This document shows positions 36,293 to 44,689 of a stretch of DNA of 64,000 nucleotides, piece by piece. How positions within the stretch are numbered: position 1 is the stretch's first letter; every line of letters starts with the position of its first letter. The notes below the pieces were generated by a model, which saw only the letters and a program-made list of their open reading frames with translations, had not been told where the DNA came from and ran no database searches. Origin of the DNA: Halanaeroarchaeum sp. HSR-CO (lineage in GTDB: Archaea; Halobacteriota; Halobacteria; Halobacteriales; Halobacteriaceae). Location of the stretch: the NCBI RefSeq assembly GCF_024972755.1, contig NZ_CP087724.1, positions 1,674,001 through 1,738,000 on the forward strand, written 5' to 3'. The translations under genes were made by a program, and so were the position numbers.

Positions 36293-37024
36293 TCATTCCG
36301 AGTCCTGTCCCACCCACCGGTCGTCGATTTCGGCATAGATACGGATATCCATCGTCTCCATCGACGCTGCACCTGACTCGGGCGTCTCGGTTACCGTCGC
36401 CGTCGGTGAGTCTCCCCCGGAGTCACCGCCACTCGACTCGTGGTGAATGGTAATCGAGACGGTCTCGGAAAGCGATTCCGTCCGGAGGACCTCCTCGTCC
36501 GAGACGATCCGCCACTCTACGTCGATATCGAAGTCGTACGTCTCCGACTCGCCTTCGTCCACGTAGAAGTCCTCCTGCGTGTACGACGTTTCCTCGAAGA
36601 CCGGCACCCAGTCGTTCACCTTCCAGAAGAACGACCGATACGTGAAATCACCGGCATCGGGGCCGAGTTCGCCCAGGAAGTCTGGATGCTCGATCGACCA
36701 GGTACCGTCGTCGACGATTTCCTCGTCTATCGCGAGTGTAAAGCCCTGATGAGTGACCTCGGCCTGGGTGAACCCACTGTACTCGCAATCGACCATGACG
36801 GGGATCACGATCTCGTCGACCGACCCGTCGGGTGTCGTCACTTCGGCATTCCGCGAGTCCATCTGCGCTGTCGACTGTGCGCTCACGGTCGTTGCACACC
36901 CTGCCGTCCCGACGAGGATCACCGATCCGAGCGCGCCGACGACCGACCGCCGGGAGTAGTCGATTCCGCCGATTCGATGCCTCGATACGTCCCCTTCGTC
37001 ATCGCGACTCCCCATCGAGCCCAT
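36293..37024 (-). CDS. Tat lipoprotein, function unknown
   Basis: A 243-residue protein with a twin-arginine signal (SRRSVVGALGSVILVGTAGC, about residues 24-43) ending in a lipobox cysteine, so it is exported folded and lipid-anchored outside. The mature domain is beta-rich (DEIVIPVMVDCEYSGFTQAE; WRIVSDEEVLRTESLSETV), perhaps an Ig-like fold, and contains a Thr/Ser-rich stretch near the C-terminus. No family is recognised. ATG at 37024 fits a leaderless mRNA; an in-frame ATG three codons later (37015) is equally possible. Confidence 0.75.
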   Translation of the reverse strand: MGSMGSRDDEGDVSRHRIGGIDYSRRSVVGALGSVILVGTAGCATTVSAQSTAQMDSRNAEVTTPDGSVDEIVIPVMVDCEYSGFTQAEVTHQGFTLAIDEEIVDDGTWSIEHPDFLGELGPDAGDFTYRSFFWKVNDWVPVFEETSYTQEDFYVDEGESETYDFDIDVEWRIVSDEEVLRTESLSETVSITIHHESSGGDSGGDSPTATVTETPESGAASMETMDIRIYAEIDDRWVGQDSE

Positions 37025-37222
37025 ACTGTTAGCTCGGCGTCACTCCACTTAGGGATGAATAGTGTTGGCATGCAGACAGTACCTGGTGGACGGTACGTGG
37101 TTACAACCCGCAGGCGGATAGCGACGGTACCCAGTTCGATCCGGCCCCGGAAGCCGAAAGCGGTAGTCGACCGAGATCGCTCCCCACCGAACTATTTCGT
37201 CCTGGACCCCCAACATCGTTGC

Positions 37223-37735
37223 ATGGATTTCACCGACGGGGTATGGTCGTTGGCGGATCGCCGTCCCTGGGTCGCCCTCGTGGTCGCCGTCGTCGCGACG
37301 GTGCTTGTCGGAGCGTCGGGCGCGGTCTTCACGTCAATGGGGCTGGCATCGTGGTACCCGCAGCTGGCGCGTCCCGACCTCGCCCCACCGAACTGGGTGT
37401 TCGGCCCGGTCTGGACCACGCTGTTCGCACTGATGGGTGTCGCCGTCTGGCTCGTCTGGAAGGAGGCCACCGGCCAACTGAGCGATGGTGCTCGCTTCGC
37501 TCTCGGAATATTCGTGGTCCACTTCGCCATCAATCTGGCCTGGTCCGGGGTGTTCTTCGGTCTTCGGTCGTTACTCGGCGGCCTCATCGTCATCGCCGTA
37601 CTGTGGCTTCTCATCGTCGCAACCATCTGGGCGTTCGCCAGGGTGGACCGACGGGCAGGGGTGCTGTTAGTGCCGTACCTCGCGTGGGTGAGTTTCGCCG
37701 GTTATCTCAACTACGCGTTCTGGCTGCTCAATTGA
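37223..37735 (+). CDS. tspO: TspO/MBR family membrane protein
   Basis: A 170-residue protein with five membrane helices and the TspO signatures SWYPQLARPDLAPPNWVFGPVW, of which I quote ARPDLAPPNWVFGPVW, and LVPYLAWVSFAGYLNYAFW. TspO proteins bind tetrapyrroles and are tied to oxidative or light stress in bacteria. The sensory rhodopsin genes lie 7 kb away, but no direct link is shown. ATG at 37223 starts before the first helix; the open frame extends far upstream only by chance. The 200-bp gap before it is a divergent promoter region with no gene. Confidence 0.93.
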   Translation: MDFTDGVWSLADRRPWVALVVAVVATVLVGASGAVFTSMGLASWYPQLARPDLAPPNWVFGPVWTTLFALMGVAVWLVWKEATGQLSDGARFALGIFVVHFAINLAWSGVFFGLRSLLGGLIVIAVLWLLIVATIWAFARVDRRAGVLLVPYLAWVSFAGYLNYAFWLLN

Positions 37736-37743
37736 ACGGATCC

Positions 37744-38655
37744 CTACGCATCGGTACGAATACCGGACGTGTCGATGCGGGAGAGGGCCGTTCCGACGTG
37801 TGCCGATAGCGATTCGAGCAAGTCGAGGTCCTCGCGGTCGTAGCTGTCGTCACCGTCCAGGAATGCGACCAGTGAGAGGGTCCCCCCGTTCGCGGACGCT
37901 ATCGGGACGGCGATGACCTCCTGGATGCCCAGGTCGTCTGGTATCTGTAGATCGGCGTCATGTGGGAACCGAACCGCAACAAGCGACTCTCGGGTGGCGA
38001 GACTGTGGGCGGCCGCCTCGATGACGTCCGCCGCATCCGAAGCGAGCGTGGAATCGAGTATCGTTACGTCCTCATCAGATTCGTACGTCACGGCGGACCC
38101 GCGACTCCCGATTAGCAGTTCGAGGACCTCTATCGAGAGCGCACTCACCTCGTAGAGGCTCTGGGACTGGTTGAGTGCCTTGCCGTAGTGGTTGAGACTC
38201 TCGGCTTTGTCGGCGAACTGCTTGACGTGGTCGCGTTCGGCCTCCAGTGCGACGAGTCGGTCCTTGCTCTGTGCATCGTACAACCCGACGAGCGTTCCAG
38301 CGAGGGCACCAGCCGTGAGCATGTCGGCAACCGGCCCGAACGCGGACGTGAACGGTGAAGAGCTATCGGCGGCAAGGACCACGAGCACGGCGACGGCGGC
38401 AAACGTGAGGGCAGAACCGGCCGTCCAGACGAGAACCCGCTGTCCGTACACGCCGTACCGGTCGCTCTTCGAAAGCCAGTAGCCAGCGTAGACGAGCGAG
38501 AGCGCCATCCAGACGAACGGAAGCGTCGCGAACATCTCGACGAGCGTCGACGACGGCCAGCGAGACAGTTGCACGGCCACGAGGCCCACCCCCGAGAGCG
38601 CTAACCCGGCGGACGCCGCCCAGGTACGGTTCACATAGTTGCCTGCGTCGACCAC
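37744..38655 (-). CDS. Membrane-bound GAF-domain sensor protein
   Basis: A 303-residue protein. Four membrane helices occupy residues about 10-120, a coiled coil 125-155 (LVALEAERDHVKQFADKAES), and a GAF domain the C-terminal 140 residues (IQEVIAVPIASANGGTLSLV). No kinase, cyclase or HTH output domain follows, so it may signal by protein contact or regulate another sensor. The GAF ligand is unknown. It is convergent with tspO with 8 nt between stops. Confidence 0.82.
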   Translation of the reverse strand: MVDAGNYVNRTWAASAGLALSGVGLVAVQLSRWPSSTLVEMFATLPFVWMALSLVYAGYWLSKSDRYGVYGQRVLVWTAGSALTFAAVAVLVVLAADSSSPFTSAFGPVADMLTAGALAGTLVGLYDAQSKDRLVALEAERDHVKQFADKAESLNHYGKALNQSQSLYEVSALSIEVLELLIGSRGSAVTYESDEDVTILDSTLASDAADVIEAAAHSLATRESLVAVRFPHDADLQIPDDLGIQEVIAVPIASANGGTLSLVAFLDGDDSYDREDLDLLESLSAHVGTALSRIDTSGIRTDA

Positions 38656-38677
38656 CTACAAGAAGGTTGAGGTGTGG

Positions 38678-40177
38678 TCAGTCGGACTGGGGTTTGTAGT
38701 TCGGCGCCTCGTCGGTGATCATCACGTCGTGAGGGTGGCCCTCCTGCTGGCCAGCCTGTGAGACGCGGACGAACCGGGCCTGGTGTTTGAACTCGTCGAG
38801 AGTTCCGGCGCCGACGTATCCCATTCCCGACTGGATGCCACCGACGAGTTGGTGAAGTTCACTCGCCAAACTGCCCTTGTACGGGGTCGCGGCCTCGACG
38901 CCTTCGGGGACGTAATCTTCGTCGTCCGAATCCTCCTTGAGGTAACGGTCGCCACCTCCGGACTGCATCGCTCCGACCGATCCCATCCCGCGATACTGCT
39001 TGTACTTCTTGCCCTGAATGGTGATGACACGACCCGGTGCTTCGTCCGTTCCGGCGAAGTACGACCCGAGCATCACTGCATCGGCGCCGGCAGCGATCGC
39101 CTTCGCGGCGTCACCGGAGTACCGAATCCCACCATCGGCGATGACGGGGACGTCGTGTTCTTTCGCGACGTCGGCGACCTGCGCGACGGCAGTGACCTGT
39201 GGCATCCCCGCACCGGTGACGACGCGAGTCGTACAGATACTCCCCGGGCCGATACCGACTTTCAGCCCGTCCGCGAAGTCGACGAGATCGGTCGCCGCTT
39301 CCCTGGTCCCGATGTTCCCGACGATGACGTCGGCATCGACTCTCGCTTTGATATCGCGGGCGCTATCGACGACGTTCAGGTTGTGCGCGTGCGCGGTATC
39401 GATGAACAGAGCATCGGCACCGGCCTCGTCGGCGGCGATGGCCCGCTCTTCGTCGAAGGGGCCGACGGCCACACCCACGAGTAATCGGCCGTCCTCGTCC
39501 CGCGCCGCGTTCTCGTGTTCCCGGCGGGCCAGGATCCCTTGCATGGTGACGAGACCGACGAGATGGTCGTCCTCGTCGACGATAGGGACGCGTTCGATCT
39601 TGTGTTCGTACATCAACTCGAGCGCGTCGCGAGCGGTCACGTCCTCGCCGGCAGTGATCACCTCGTCGGTCATCGCCTCGCGGACTTCGTCTCGTTCACC
39701 GACCTCGAGATACGGACGGATGTCCGTCCCGGAGATGATACCGAGCACGCGGTCCGCTTCGTCGACGACGGGCGCCCCACTGACGCCAGCACGGTCCATC
39801 ATCCGGTCGACCTCGTCGACGGTCTGGTCCGGAGCAGCCGTGACGACGTTCTCTCGACGAATCGTCATCTCGTCGGCTCGCTTGACTCGTTCTACCGCTG
39901 CGACCGCGTCATCGACGTCCATGTTCTGGTGAAGGACGCCGAGACCGCCCTCGCGCGCCATCGCGATGGCGAGGTTGGCCTCGGTGACGGTGTCCATCGC
40001 CGCAGAGAGGATGGGAACGTTGAGTTCGATATTGGTCGAGATGCGCGTCGAGACGTCGGCCTCGTCGGGTTCGACCCTACTCTCGGCCGGTCGAAGCAAC
40101 ACGTCGTCGAACGTGAGCGCCTCCGGCACCTCGAGTTTCTCGGAGAAAGTACGGTCCGTTGGTGAATCCTTCGCCAT
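38678..40177 (-). CDS. guaB: Inosine-5'-monophosphate dehydrogenase
   Basis: A 499-residue IMP dehydrogenase, which oxidises IMP to XMP with NAD+, the committed step of GMP synthesis. It has the N-terminal [19 protein letters not shown], a tandem CBS pair inserted at about 100-220, the catalytic loop [11 protein letters not shown] with the active Cys, and the flap [16 protein letters not shown]. The length is normal. ATG at 40177 is chosen because codons upstream of [11 protein letters not shown] look non-coding. Confidence 0.97.
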   Translation of the reverse strand: MAKDSPTDRTFSEKLEVPEALTFDDVLLRPAESRVEPDEADVSTRISTNIELNVPILSAAMDTVTEANLAIAMAREGGLGVLHQNMDVDDAVAAVERVKRADEMTIRRENVVTAAPDQTVDEVDRMMDRAGVSGAPVVDEADRVLGIISGTDIRPYLEVGERDEVREAMTDEVITAGEDVTARDALELMYEHKIERVPIVDEDDHLVGLVTMQGILARREHENAARDEDGRLLVGVAVGPFDEERAIAADEAGADALFIDTAHAHNLNVVDSARDIKARVDADVIVGNIGTREAATDLVDFADGLKVGIGPGSICTTRVVTGAGMPQVTAVAQVADVAKEHDVPVIADGGIRYSGDAAKAIAAGADAVMLGSYFAGTDEAPGRVITIQGKKYKQYRGMGSVGAMQSGGGDRYLKEDSDDEDYVPEGVEAATPYKGSLASELHQLVGGIQSGMGYVGAGTLDEFKHQARFVRVSQAGQQEGHPHDVMITDEAPNYKPQSD

Positions 40178-40379
40178 GTAAATCCCAATCGACGGGCGTG
40201 CAAAAGCGTTCCGAGACGACCGCGTCCGAAGTTCCTCCACCGGGCCGCCACGTCCCAGTCGGATTCGTTCGATGGCTCTCGATGATCCGTGAGGAACTCT
40301 CACGCCCGATTTGAAGGTCGGTGACGAAGTCGAAGGACTTGTGGACACGTGTCACGCAATCTTTATACTTTCTTCCATA

Positions 40380-40590
40380 ATGAATGTACATATGGACTCC
40401 GCCAGTCCGTTCACTGTGAGTATCGCCGGCAACCAGAGCGACGTCTCCGGCGGTTTCACAACAGTCTTCGGATCCTTCTCGAAACTGCTGGCGGGGAAAT
40501 CCGTTCTCGGCAGCCAGCCGCGTGCTCGTCGGGATCGTCGCTCTCAACGCCACCACCCACGTGGTCACGGGCACCCCCTCTAGTGCATGA
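40380..40590 (+). pseudogene. Small gene with apparent frameshift, upstream of DUF5794
   Basis: From ATG 40380 (MNVHMDSASPFTVSIAGNQS) one frame reads well to about SVLGSQP near 40520, then turns Arg/His rich (RDRRSQRHHPRGHG) and stops at 40583. The +1 frame picks up there as RVLVGIVALNATTHVVTGTP and ends in a TGA at 40588-40590 that overlaps the next ATG as ATGA, the usual coupling in this window. One extra base (or two missing) would make a single protein of about 70 residues. A TATA-like TTTATA lies just upstream. A pseudogene, a sequencing error or a programmed shift are all possible. Confidence 0.5.
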
Positions 40591-41489
40591 GTAGTTCACG
40601 GCACCCAGTCGCTCTGAGACTCGAGCGACAGGTAGGTGGTGCGACCAAGCTCCTCGCGACGGTGATGCTCCTCCCCCTGGCCGACGGTATCTTCGCCGCC
40701 CTCGTGCTCTCGGGCGCGCTCGACACCGTCGTCGGCATCGTGCAGGTGGGCCTGCTCGTCTTCGGTGGCAGCGCCACCCTCGCGGTCATCATCGCCGAGA
40801 TGGACCGCAACATGCCCCAGCAGGCGGCGAGCGTCCTCATCGTCGGTATCCCGTTGATCGTCATCGCGGTCGTCGAAGCCGCGTTCGCCCCGACCATCGC
40901 GAGCGTCCTCGACATCGTGATCTTCGAGCGGTTCGCCGCCGTCGTCATCATCGCTATCGCGGCGAAGACTGCCTCGGCAACCATCGGCGACTACCTCCCC
41001 CGGCCGAGTATCATCGTCGTCCTCGGACTCATCGCGAGCATCCAGCCCGCTGGCGCCACCCTCACCGTGACGCCGGACATCGAACTGATGGCCCGTGCCG
41101 GTGCAGCGGGTCTCGTCGGTGTCAGCTTCGCCATGGGCGTCGTGGTCCTCCGCCCGTACATCGAGGGACTCGTCGACATCGACCGCTTCCGGTTCGGGAC
41201 CGCCATCGCCCTGGGAACGCTCGCGTTCTCGGTCATCGGCCTCATCCCGAGTAACGCCCCGCTCCCGGTGTTCATCGTCGCCGGTCTGCTCGCGTTCGAT
41301 CCGGCCGCCGAGCCGGATGCAGGACGCGAAAACGAGCGTGAAGCCCCCGCCGCACGGGCGAGAGCCCCCACCGCCGACGGTGGCAGTGAGGAGCTCGGCA
41401 CGGACGTCGCCGAACCAGCCGATCCGATGCGCCAGGGATACGGCTATCCCGGAGAGGAGCACACCGACGACCGCGCTCCGTGGATGTAG
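40587..41489 (+). CDS. DUF5794 membrane protein
   Basis: A 300-residue haloarchaeal protein with about seven membrane helices (LLATVMLLPLADGIFAALVL, GLLVFGGSATLAVIIAEM and others) and an acidic soluble tail from about residue 235. It starts HPVALRLERQVGGATKLLA, the DUF5794 signature. Function unknown. It overlaps the preceding small gene and is followed by a DUF5795 gene in the same direction, a pairing often kept in haloarchaea. Confidence 0.88.
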   Translation: MSSSRHPVALRLERQVGGATKLLATVMLLPLADGIFAALVLSGALDTVVGIVQVGLLVFGGSATLAVIIAEMDRNMPQQAASVLIVGIPLIVIAVVEAAFAPTIASVLDIVIFERFAAVVIIAIAAKTASATIGDYLPRPSIIVVLGLIASIQPAGATLTVTPDIELMARAGAAGLVGVSFAMGVVVLRPYIEGLVDIDRFRFGTAIALGTLAFSVIGLIPSNAPLPVFIVAGLLAFDPAAEPDAGRENEREAPAARARAPTADGGSEELGTDVAEPADPMRQGYGYPGEEHTDDRAPWM

Positions 41490-41543
41490 TCGGGTACTGC
41501 TGGCACACGAACCCTTACTTTCGTCTGGTCCGTGGCCATCACC

Positions 41544-41771
41544 ATGAGTGCTAATCGTGTCGTCCAGGGGCGGATGGTCACCCCCAAGAAGCTAGCCGCG
41601 ATGGTCGAGGGCGACGACGTGATGGAGGCGGACCAGATTACCGATGCCGACCGTGAGTGTCCGGAGTGCGATGGCGACGTCGTAACCGTCGGCTATATGC
41701 CGGACGTGACGGCCTATCGTCACGGCTACAAGTGCCAGGACTGCGACTGGGCGACCGTCGAAGACGCGTAA
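41544..41771 (+). CDS. DUF5795 zinc-ribbon protein
   Basis: A 75-residue protein. Residues 1-35 begin MSANRVVQGRMVTPKKLAAM; the second half is a zinc ribbon with CPEC and CQDC pairs about 28 residues apart. It probably binds one zinc ion and perhaps a nucleic acid or protein partner; function unknown. ATG at 41544 matches the family start. It lies 55 nt downstream of DUF5794 and 45 nt before tRNA-Trp. Confidence 0.9.
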   Translation: MSANRVVQGRMVTPKKLAAMVEGDDVMEADQITDADRECPECDGDVVTVGYMPDVTAYRHGYKCQDCDWATVEDA

Positions 41772-41816
41772 GGAATCGAAACGCCCTTTAGCCGTTCCCG
41801 ATTACGGACCAAGCGC

Positions 41817-41993
41817 GGGGCTGTGGCCCAGCCAGGCAGGGCGACTGACTCCAGAGGTCACAGCGTCCGGGACGACACTCCAGACTGGTATACCGAGCGG
41901 CGGACTGATCATCGGCCGCGTTGACGACCCTCTGGAGTTCCGAGACGCACCGGAGATATCAGTCGATCGGGGGTTCAAATCCCTCCGGCCCCA
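41817..41993 (+). tRNA. tRNA-Trp (CCA) with 103-nt intron
   Basis: Exons are 41817-41854 and 41958-41993. The acceptor stem is GGGGCTG/CGGCCCC, the anticodon stem ACTGA/TCAGT, the anticodon CCA at 41851-41853, and the T-loop TTCAAAT. The intron begins after position 37, the usual haloarchaeal site where the splicing endonuclease cuts a bulge-helix-bulge. A CTTTAG element about 30 bp upstream is a plausible promoter. Confidence 0.95.
41855..41957 (+). ncRNA. tRNA-Trp intron carrying a 2'-O-methylation guide
   Basis: In haloarchaea this intron contains a box C/D guide RNA that directs 2'-O-methylation of C34 and U39 in the same tRNA. The C34 guide is visible: CTCTGGAGT at 41930-41938 pairs over 9 bp with ACTCCAGAG spanning the anticodon (41848-41856). 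An identical ACTCCAGA at 41877-41884 within the intron offers a competing pairing. The C and D boxes are only roughly recognisable (ACTGATCAT near 41904-41912). Confidence 0.75.
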
Positions 41994-41995
41994 TT

Positions 41996-42057
41996 CTCTC
42001 ACGAATTGAAATCGCGAGCGACAGGGCCGTCGCTCGCGATTGGCGCCGCCGTGAGAG
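41996..42057. repeat. Nested perfect hairpin directly after tRNA-Trp
   Basis: Inner arms ATCGCGAGCGAC (42011-42022) and GTCGCTCGCGAT (42029-42040) are perfect over 12 bp with a 6-nt loop. Outer arms CTCTCACG (41996-42003) and CGTGAGAG (42050-42057) are perfect over 8 bp. It begins 3 nt past the tRNA and may form a strong terminator or processing structure. Confidence 0.85.
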
Positions 42058-42064
42058 TGGGATT

Positions 42065-42127
42065 GGGATTTGAACCGGACCGAGGTTCTGCGCGAAGCGC
42101 AGGTTCTCGGGCGTGGTTCAACATCCC
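42065..42127. repeat. Nested inverted repeat whose arms copy the tRNA-Trp T-arm
   Basis: Outer arms GGGATTTGAACC (42065-42076) and GGTTCAACATCCC (42115-42127) pair with one bulged base and copy, in both orientations, the T-arm GGGTTCAAATCCC of the tRNA next door. Inside lie CCGAG/CTCGG and the hairpin CTGCGC-GAA-GCGCAG (42088-42102). The direct arm continues as tRNA-like ctccgg. A further imperfect palindrome, CTATTCGA/TCGAATAG, lies at 42178-42205. No gene is supported in 41994-42232. Confidence 0.8.
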
Positions 42128-42232
42128 TCCGGCTTAGTTACTCGGCAATTGATATCGCGAGCGATAGCCCCCGACAACTATTCGAGCGATAGCACCATCG
42201 AATAGATAGTGCCCCCGGTACGACGTCGACCG

Positions 42233-43825
42233 TCAAAAATCTAGCAGTGCGAGCCCATCCGCGTCCCCCTGAAAAAGCTCGCCGAAGATTTTCGCCTGGG
42301 CCGCGCGGAGATGTTGGTGGAACGTTTGACGGGTCACATCCATCGCCGACGCGAGGGTCTCCCCGTCGACGGTCCGATCAGCGTCGAAATATCCAGAGTG
42401 AGTAGCGAGTCTGATGGCCTGTGATTGTCTGTCGGTGAGCTGGGACGTGATTCGGTCCTGAAACGGTTGCTCGGATGCCGGTCGTGGCTCCCGTTCCGCA
42501 ATCGCGAGGAGTTCGAGGTCCGGCCACTCGTCGGTCACCCGATCATAGACGGAACGTGCCTGACGTCGGGATTCGACGAGGAGTCTACACCGCAACTCAC
42601 CGCTGGTAACTCGATACGATTCGATAACCGCCGGCTCGGGCTTGATCGACTCGAGAACCGGATCGACCATCTCCACGCCCACGAGAGTCGAGTCACCGGT
42701 CTGAATGAGGGTTTTCTCACTGATCGTCTCGAGTGAGTGTACTCGTTCCTGGACATCCTCGAACGTCCCGTCGGGAATCTGGATGATGAACTCGGATCCT
42801 TCGACTCGATCGGTCAGATCGACGACCTGGAAGTCGATATCCAGGGAGTTCCAGAGGGCAATGAGGGGCGAATCTGGGACACGACCGGTGAAGGTAAGGG
42901 CCACGCCGCTGGCGCCAGAGAGAAGATGACGTTGCTCGAGCGATGCGAGACCCTGTCCAACGAGAGATGCGATAGCAGACAGGACCTCACGTTCTTGCTC
43001 CTGGAAGACGATTCTATCGTCGGTAAACACGCCCAGGAGGCCGTAGGTGACGTCGTGAAACCGTATCGGCACCGCGATTTCCCGTGAGATCGGCTCTTCG
43101 ACGGGAATCGATGGAGCAGGGCCGTCCCCAGATGGGTCGACTGCCACTTCGATAGGCTGCCCATCGAGGAGGGCTTTCACGCCTGGCGACGGCTCCTCGG
43201 ATGGATCGAGCGGGAGTGTCTGTCCCGCTCGTATCGATGTCGGGCCCGCCGTACCGATAGTCTCGATTCGTGTGTCGGCGAGATTGCGACGGGCGGTCCA
43301 GCCGACTCGATATCCATCGACTGTGATTAGGATACCGGGCAGTTCCCGGAGAACGATGTCCGGGTTATCTGCTCCCGAGAGGAGAACCGAGATATCGGTG
43401 ATGAGCCCCTCGATACGGACCAGAAGCGCATTCCGTCGCTGCTCCTGTCGTTTGCGATTCGTAATGTCGATGTGAGCGACGGTACCGAACCGTTCCTGCT
43501 CCCTGACGAACGGTGCGACACGCATCATATACCACCGCTTGCCAGCCGCGGTTTCACAGGGATACTCGTGGACGAAGAGGTCCTGATCTCCCGCAAGAAC
43601 GTGGCGAATCCCCTGGTACGACTCGAGGTCGTCCTCCCCGCCAGCATCGAAGTACGGCGTTCCGATCATGGCAGGATCGCTGATGCCTTGCTCCGCTGCA
43701 AACTCTCGCCACCCCCGGTTCGTTTCGACGATTACACCGTCGTTGTCGATAACCGCGATTCGCAATGGAAGTGTATCGAGTGCGGTTCGTGCGAGTGGCT
43801 GTGGGTCAGAGTCTTTCCAGCTCAT
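42233..43825 (-). CDS. Bat-like light/redox regulator (PAS-GAF-HTH_10)
   Basis: A 530-residue protein built like the bacterio-opsin activator. A PAS domain (about 15-125, RIAVIDNDGVIVETNRGW to IDITNRKRQE) is followed by a GAF domain (about 135-300), a BAT linker domain (320-440) and a C-terminal HTH_10 (SQLTDRQSQAIRLATHSGYF and TRQTFHQHLRAAQAKI). Such proteins activate opsin and retinal genes on low oxygen or light. A near-perfect Bat-box lies 46 nt before its ATG, so it may regulate itself. It faces the DICT gene divergently and leads the rhodopsin cluster. Confidence 0.88.
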   Translation of the reverse strand: MSWKDSDPQPLARTALDTLPLRIAVIDNDGVIVETNRGWREFAAEQGISDPAMIGTPYFDAGGEDDLESYQGIRHVLAGDQDLFVHEYPCETAAGKRWYMMRVAPFVREQERFGTVAHIDITNRKRQEQRRNALLVRIEGLITDISVLLSGADNPDIVLRELPGILITVDGYRVGWTARRNLADTRIETIGTAGPTSIRAGQTLPLDPSEEPSPGVKALLDGQPIEVAVDPSGDGPAPSIPVEEPISREIAVPIRFHDVTYGLLGVFTDDRIVFQEQEREVLSAIASLVGQGLASLEQRHLLSGASGVALTFTGRVPDSPLIALWNSLDIDFQVVDLTDRVEGSEFIIQIPDGTFEDVQERVHSLETISEKTLIQTGDSTLVGVEMVDPVLESIKPEPAVIESYRVTSGELRCRLLVESRRQARSVYDRVTDEWPDLELLAIAEREPRPASEQPFQDRITSQLTDRQSQAIRLATHSGYFDADRTVDGETLASAMDVTRQTFHQHLRAAQAKIFGELFQGDADGLALLDF

Positions 43826-43863
43826 GTTTTCCCGTTCTCGAATCCAGTACGGGCCGATAGTTG

Positions 43864-43878
43864 CCTAACTAGTAAGGT
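43864..43878. promoter_or_regulatory. Bat-box (UAS) between the Bat-like gene and the DICT gene
   Basis: On the minus strand ACCTTACTAGTTAGG matches the Halobacterium bop-regulon UAS consensus ACCcnactagTTnGG at every upper-case position and in the ACTAG core. Its centre is 46 nt before the Bat-like ATG at 43825 and about 42 nt before ATG 43913 on the other side, so it could serve both promoters. Confidence 0.7.
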
Positions 43879-43912
43879 AGAGTTCCTCTAAAGCTTGGGA
43901 TACTTGTTTAGG

Positions 43913-44689
43913 ATGCGGACGATGTCGAAGGTCCTTCGCAGATATATCGACGAAATCCCCGCAAACGGTGGCAGACTTCACATTTCGGCGGCACACAGAG
44001 CCGATACTCTCGTCGAAATGACCGACCAGTTGTTTCGTGATCAACCCATCTCTGTCGTCGAGGAGGAGGAGGCCGAAACAGCCCCCGACGATCATATCGT
44101 TGCTATCCGGGAGGGGGAGGTAGTCGCCACCTCTCCCCTCGATCGGTTTGCAGAGACGATCCTGCTCGTGAACTCCGATCTCTATACGACCACCACTCGA
44201 CAGATCGAGGAGTTAGACCTCCCCGACGTGCTGGAGGCCCTCGAGGATACTGAGTTCGTTTTGGACGGGTATCCCGCATCGAATACGGAGAAGGTGCTAT
44301 TTATCGCAATATCCCGGCTCATCGAGCAGATGGCATTCGACAGTGGTGATGGGATACTTCGGTCGGGCTTTCAGAAACTGTCTCGAATACGTGACGAGAG
44401 GGGCACGGCAGACGTCTATCGGCGATTGGGTGATTCGGCAGTCGCCGTTCACCTCTATGGGGTTCCGGACTGGATTCCCGCCGCTGACCTCGGCGCGGTC
44501 ATTCACGGGGGATACTCCTCGATCTTTCGGGATTTCTGGTTCGTGGTATTCGCTCCTGCTGACCGGAGCACTGACACAGGGATGGCGCTCGTCAGCGAGG
44601 AAATCGATGAGAACCGCTGGCGTGGGTTCTGGACGCGGGACACGGATTTGATTTCCGCTATCGACGACGATATCGCCAGCAATCTCTAA
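43913..44689 (+). CDS. DICT sensory domain protein
   Basis: A 258-residue soluble protein. The N-terminal 130 residues are alpha/beta, and the C-terminal part (GVPDWIPAADLGAVIHGGYS, DFWFVVFAPADRSTDTGMAL) matches the DICT domain, found with diguanylate cyclases and two-component systems and often near light sensors in cyanobacteria and haloarchaea. Ligand and output are unknown. ATG at 43913 lies about 25 bp after a TATA-like tctaaag, so it may be leaderless; ATG at 43922 is an alternative. Its stop overlaps the convergent rhodopsin stop by 2 nt. Confidence 0.8.
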   Translation: MRTMSKVLRRYIDEIPANGGRLHISAAHRADTLVEMTDQLFRDQPISVVEEEEAETAPDDHIVAIREGEVVATSPLDRFAETILLVNSDLYTTTTRQIEELDLPDVLEALEDTEFVLDGYPASNTEKVLFIAISRLIEQMAFDSGDGILRSGFQKLSRIRDERGTADVYRRLGDSAVAVHLYGVPDWIPAADLGAVIHGGYSSIFRDFWFVVFAPADRSTDTGMALVSEEIDENRWRGFWTRDTDLISAIDDDIASNL

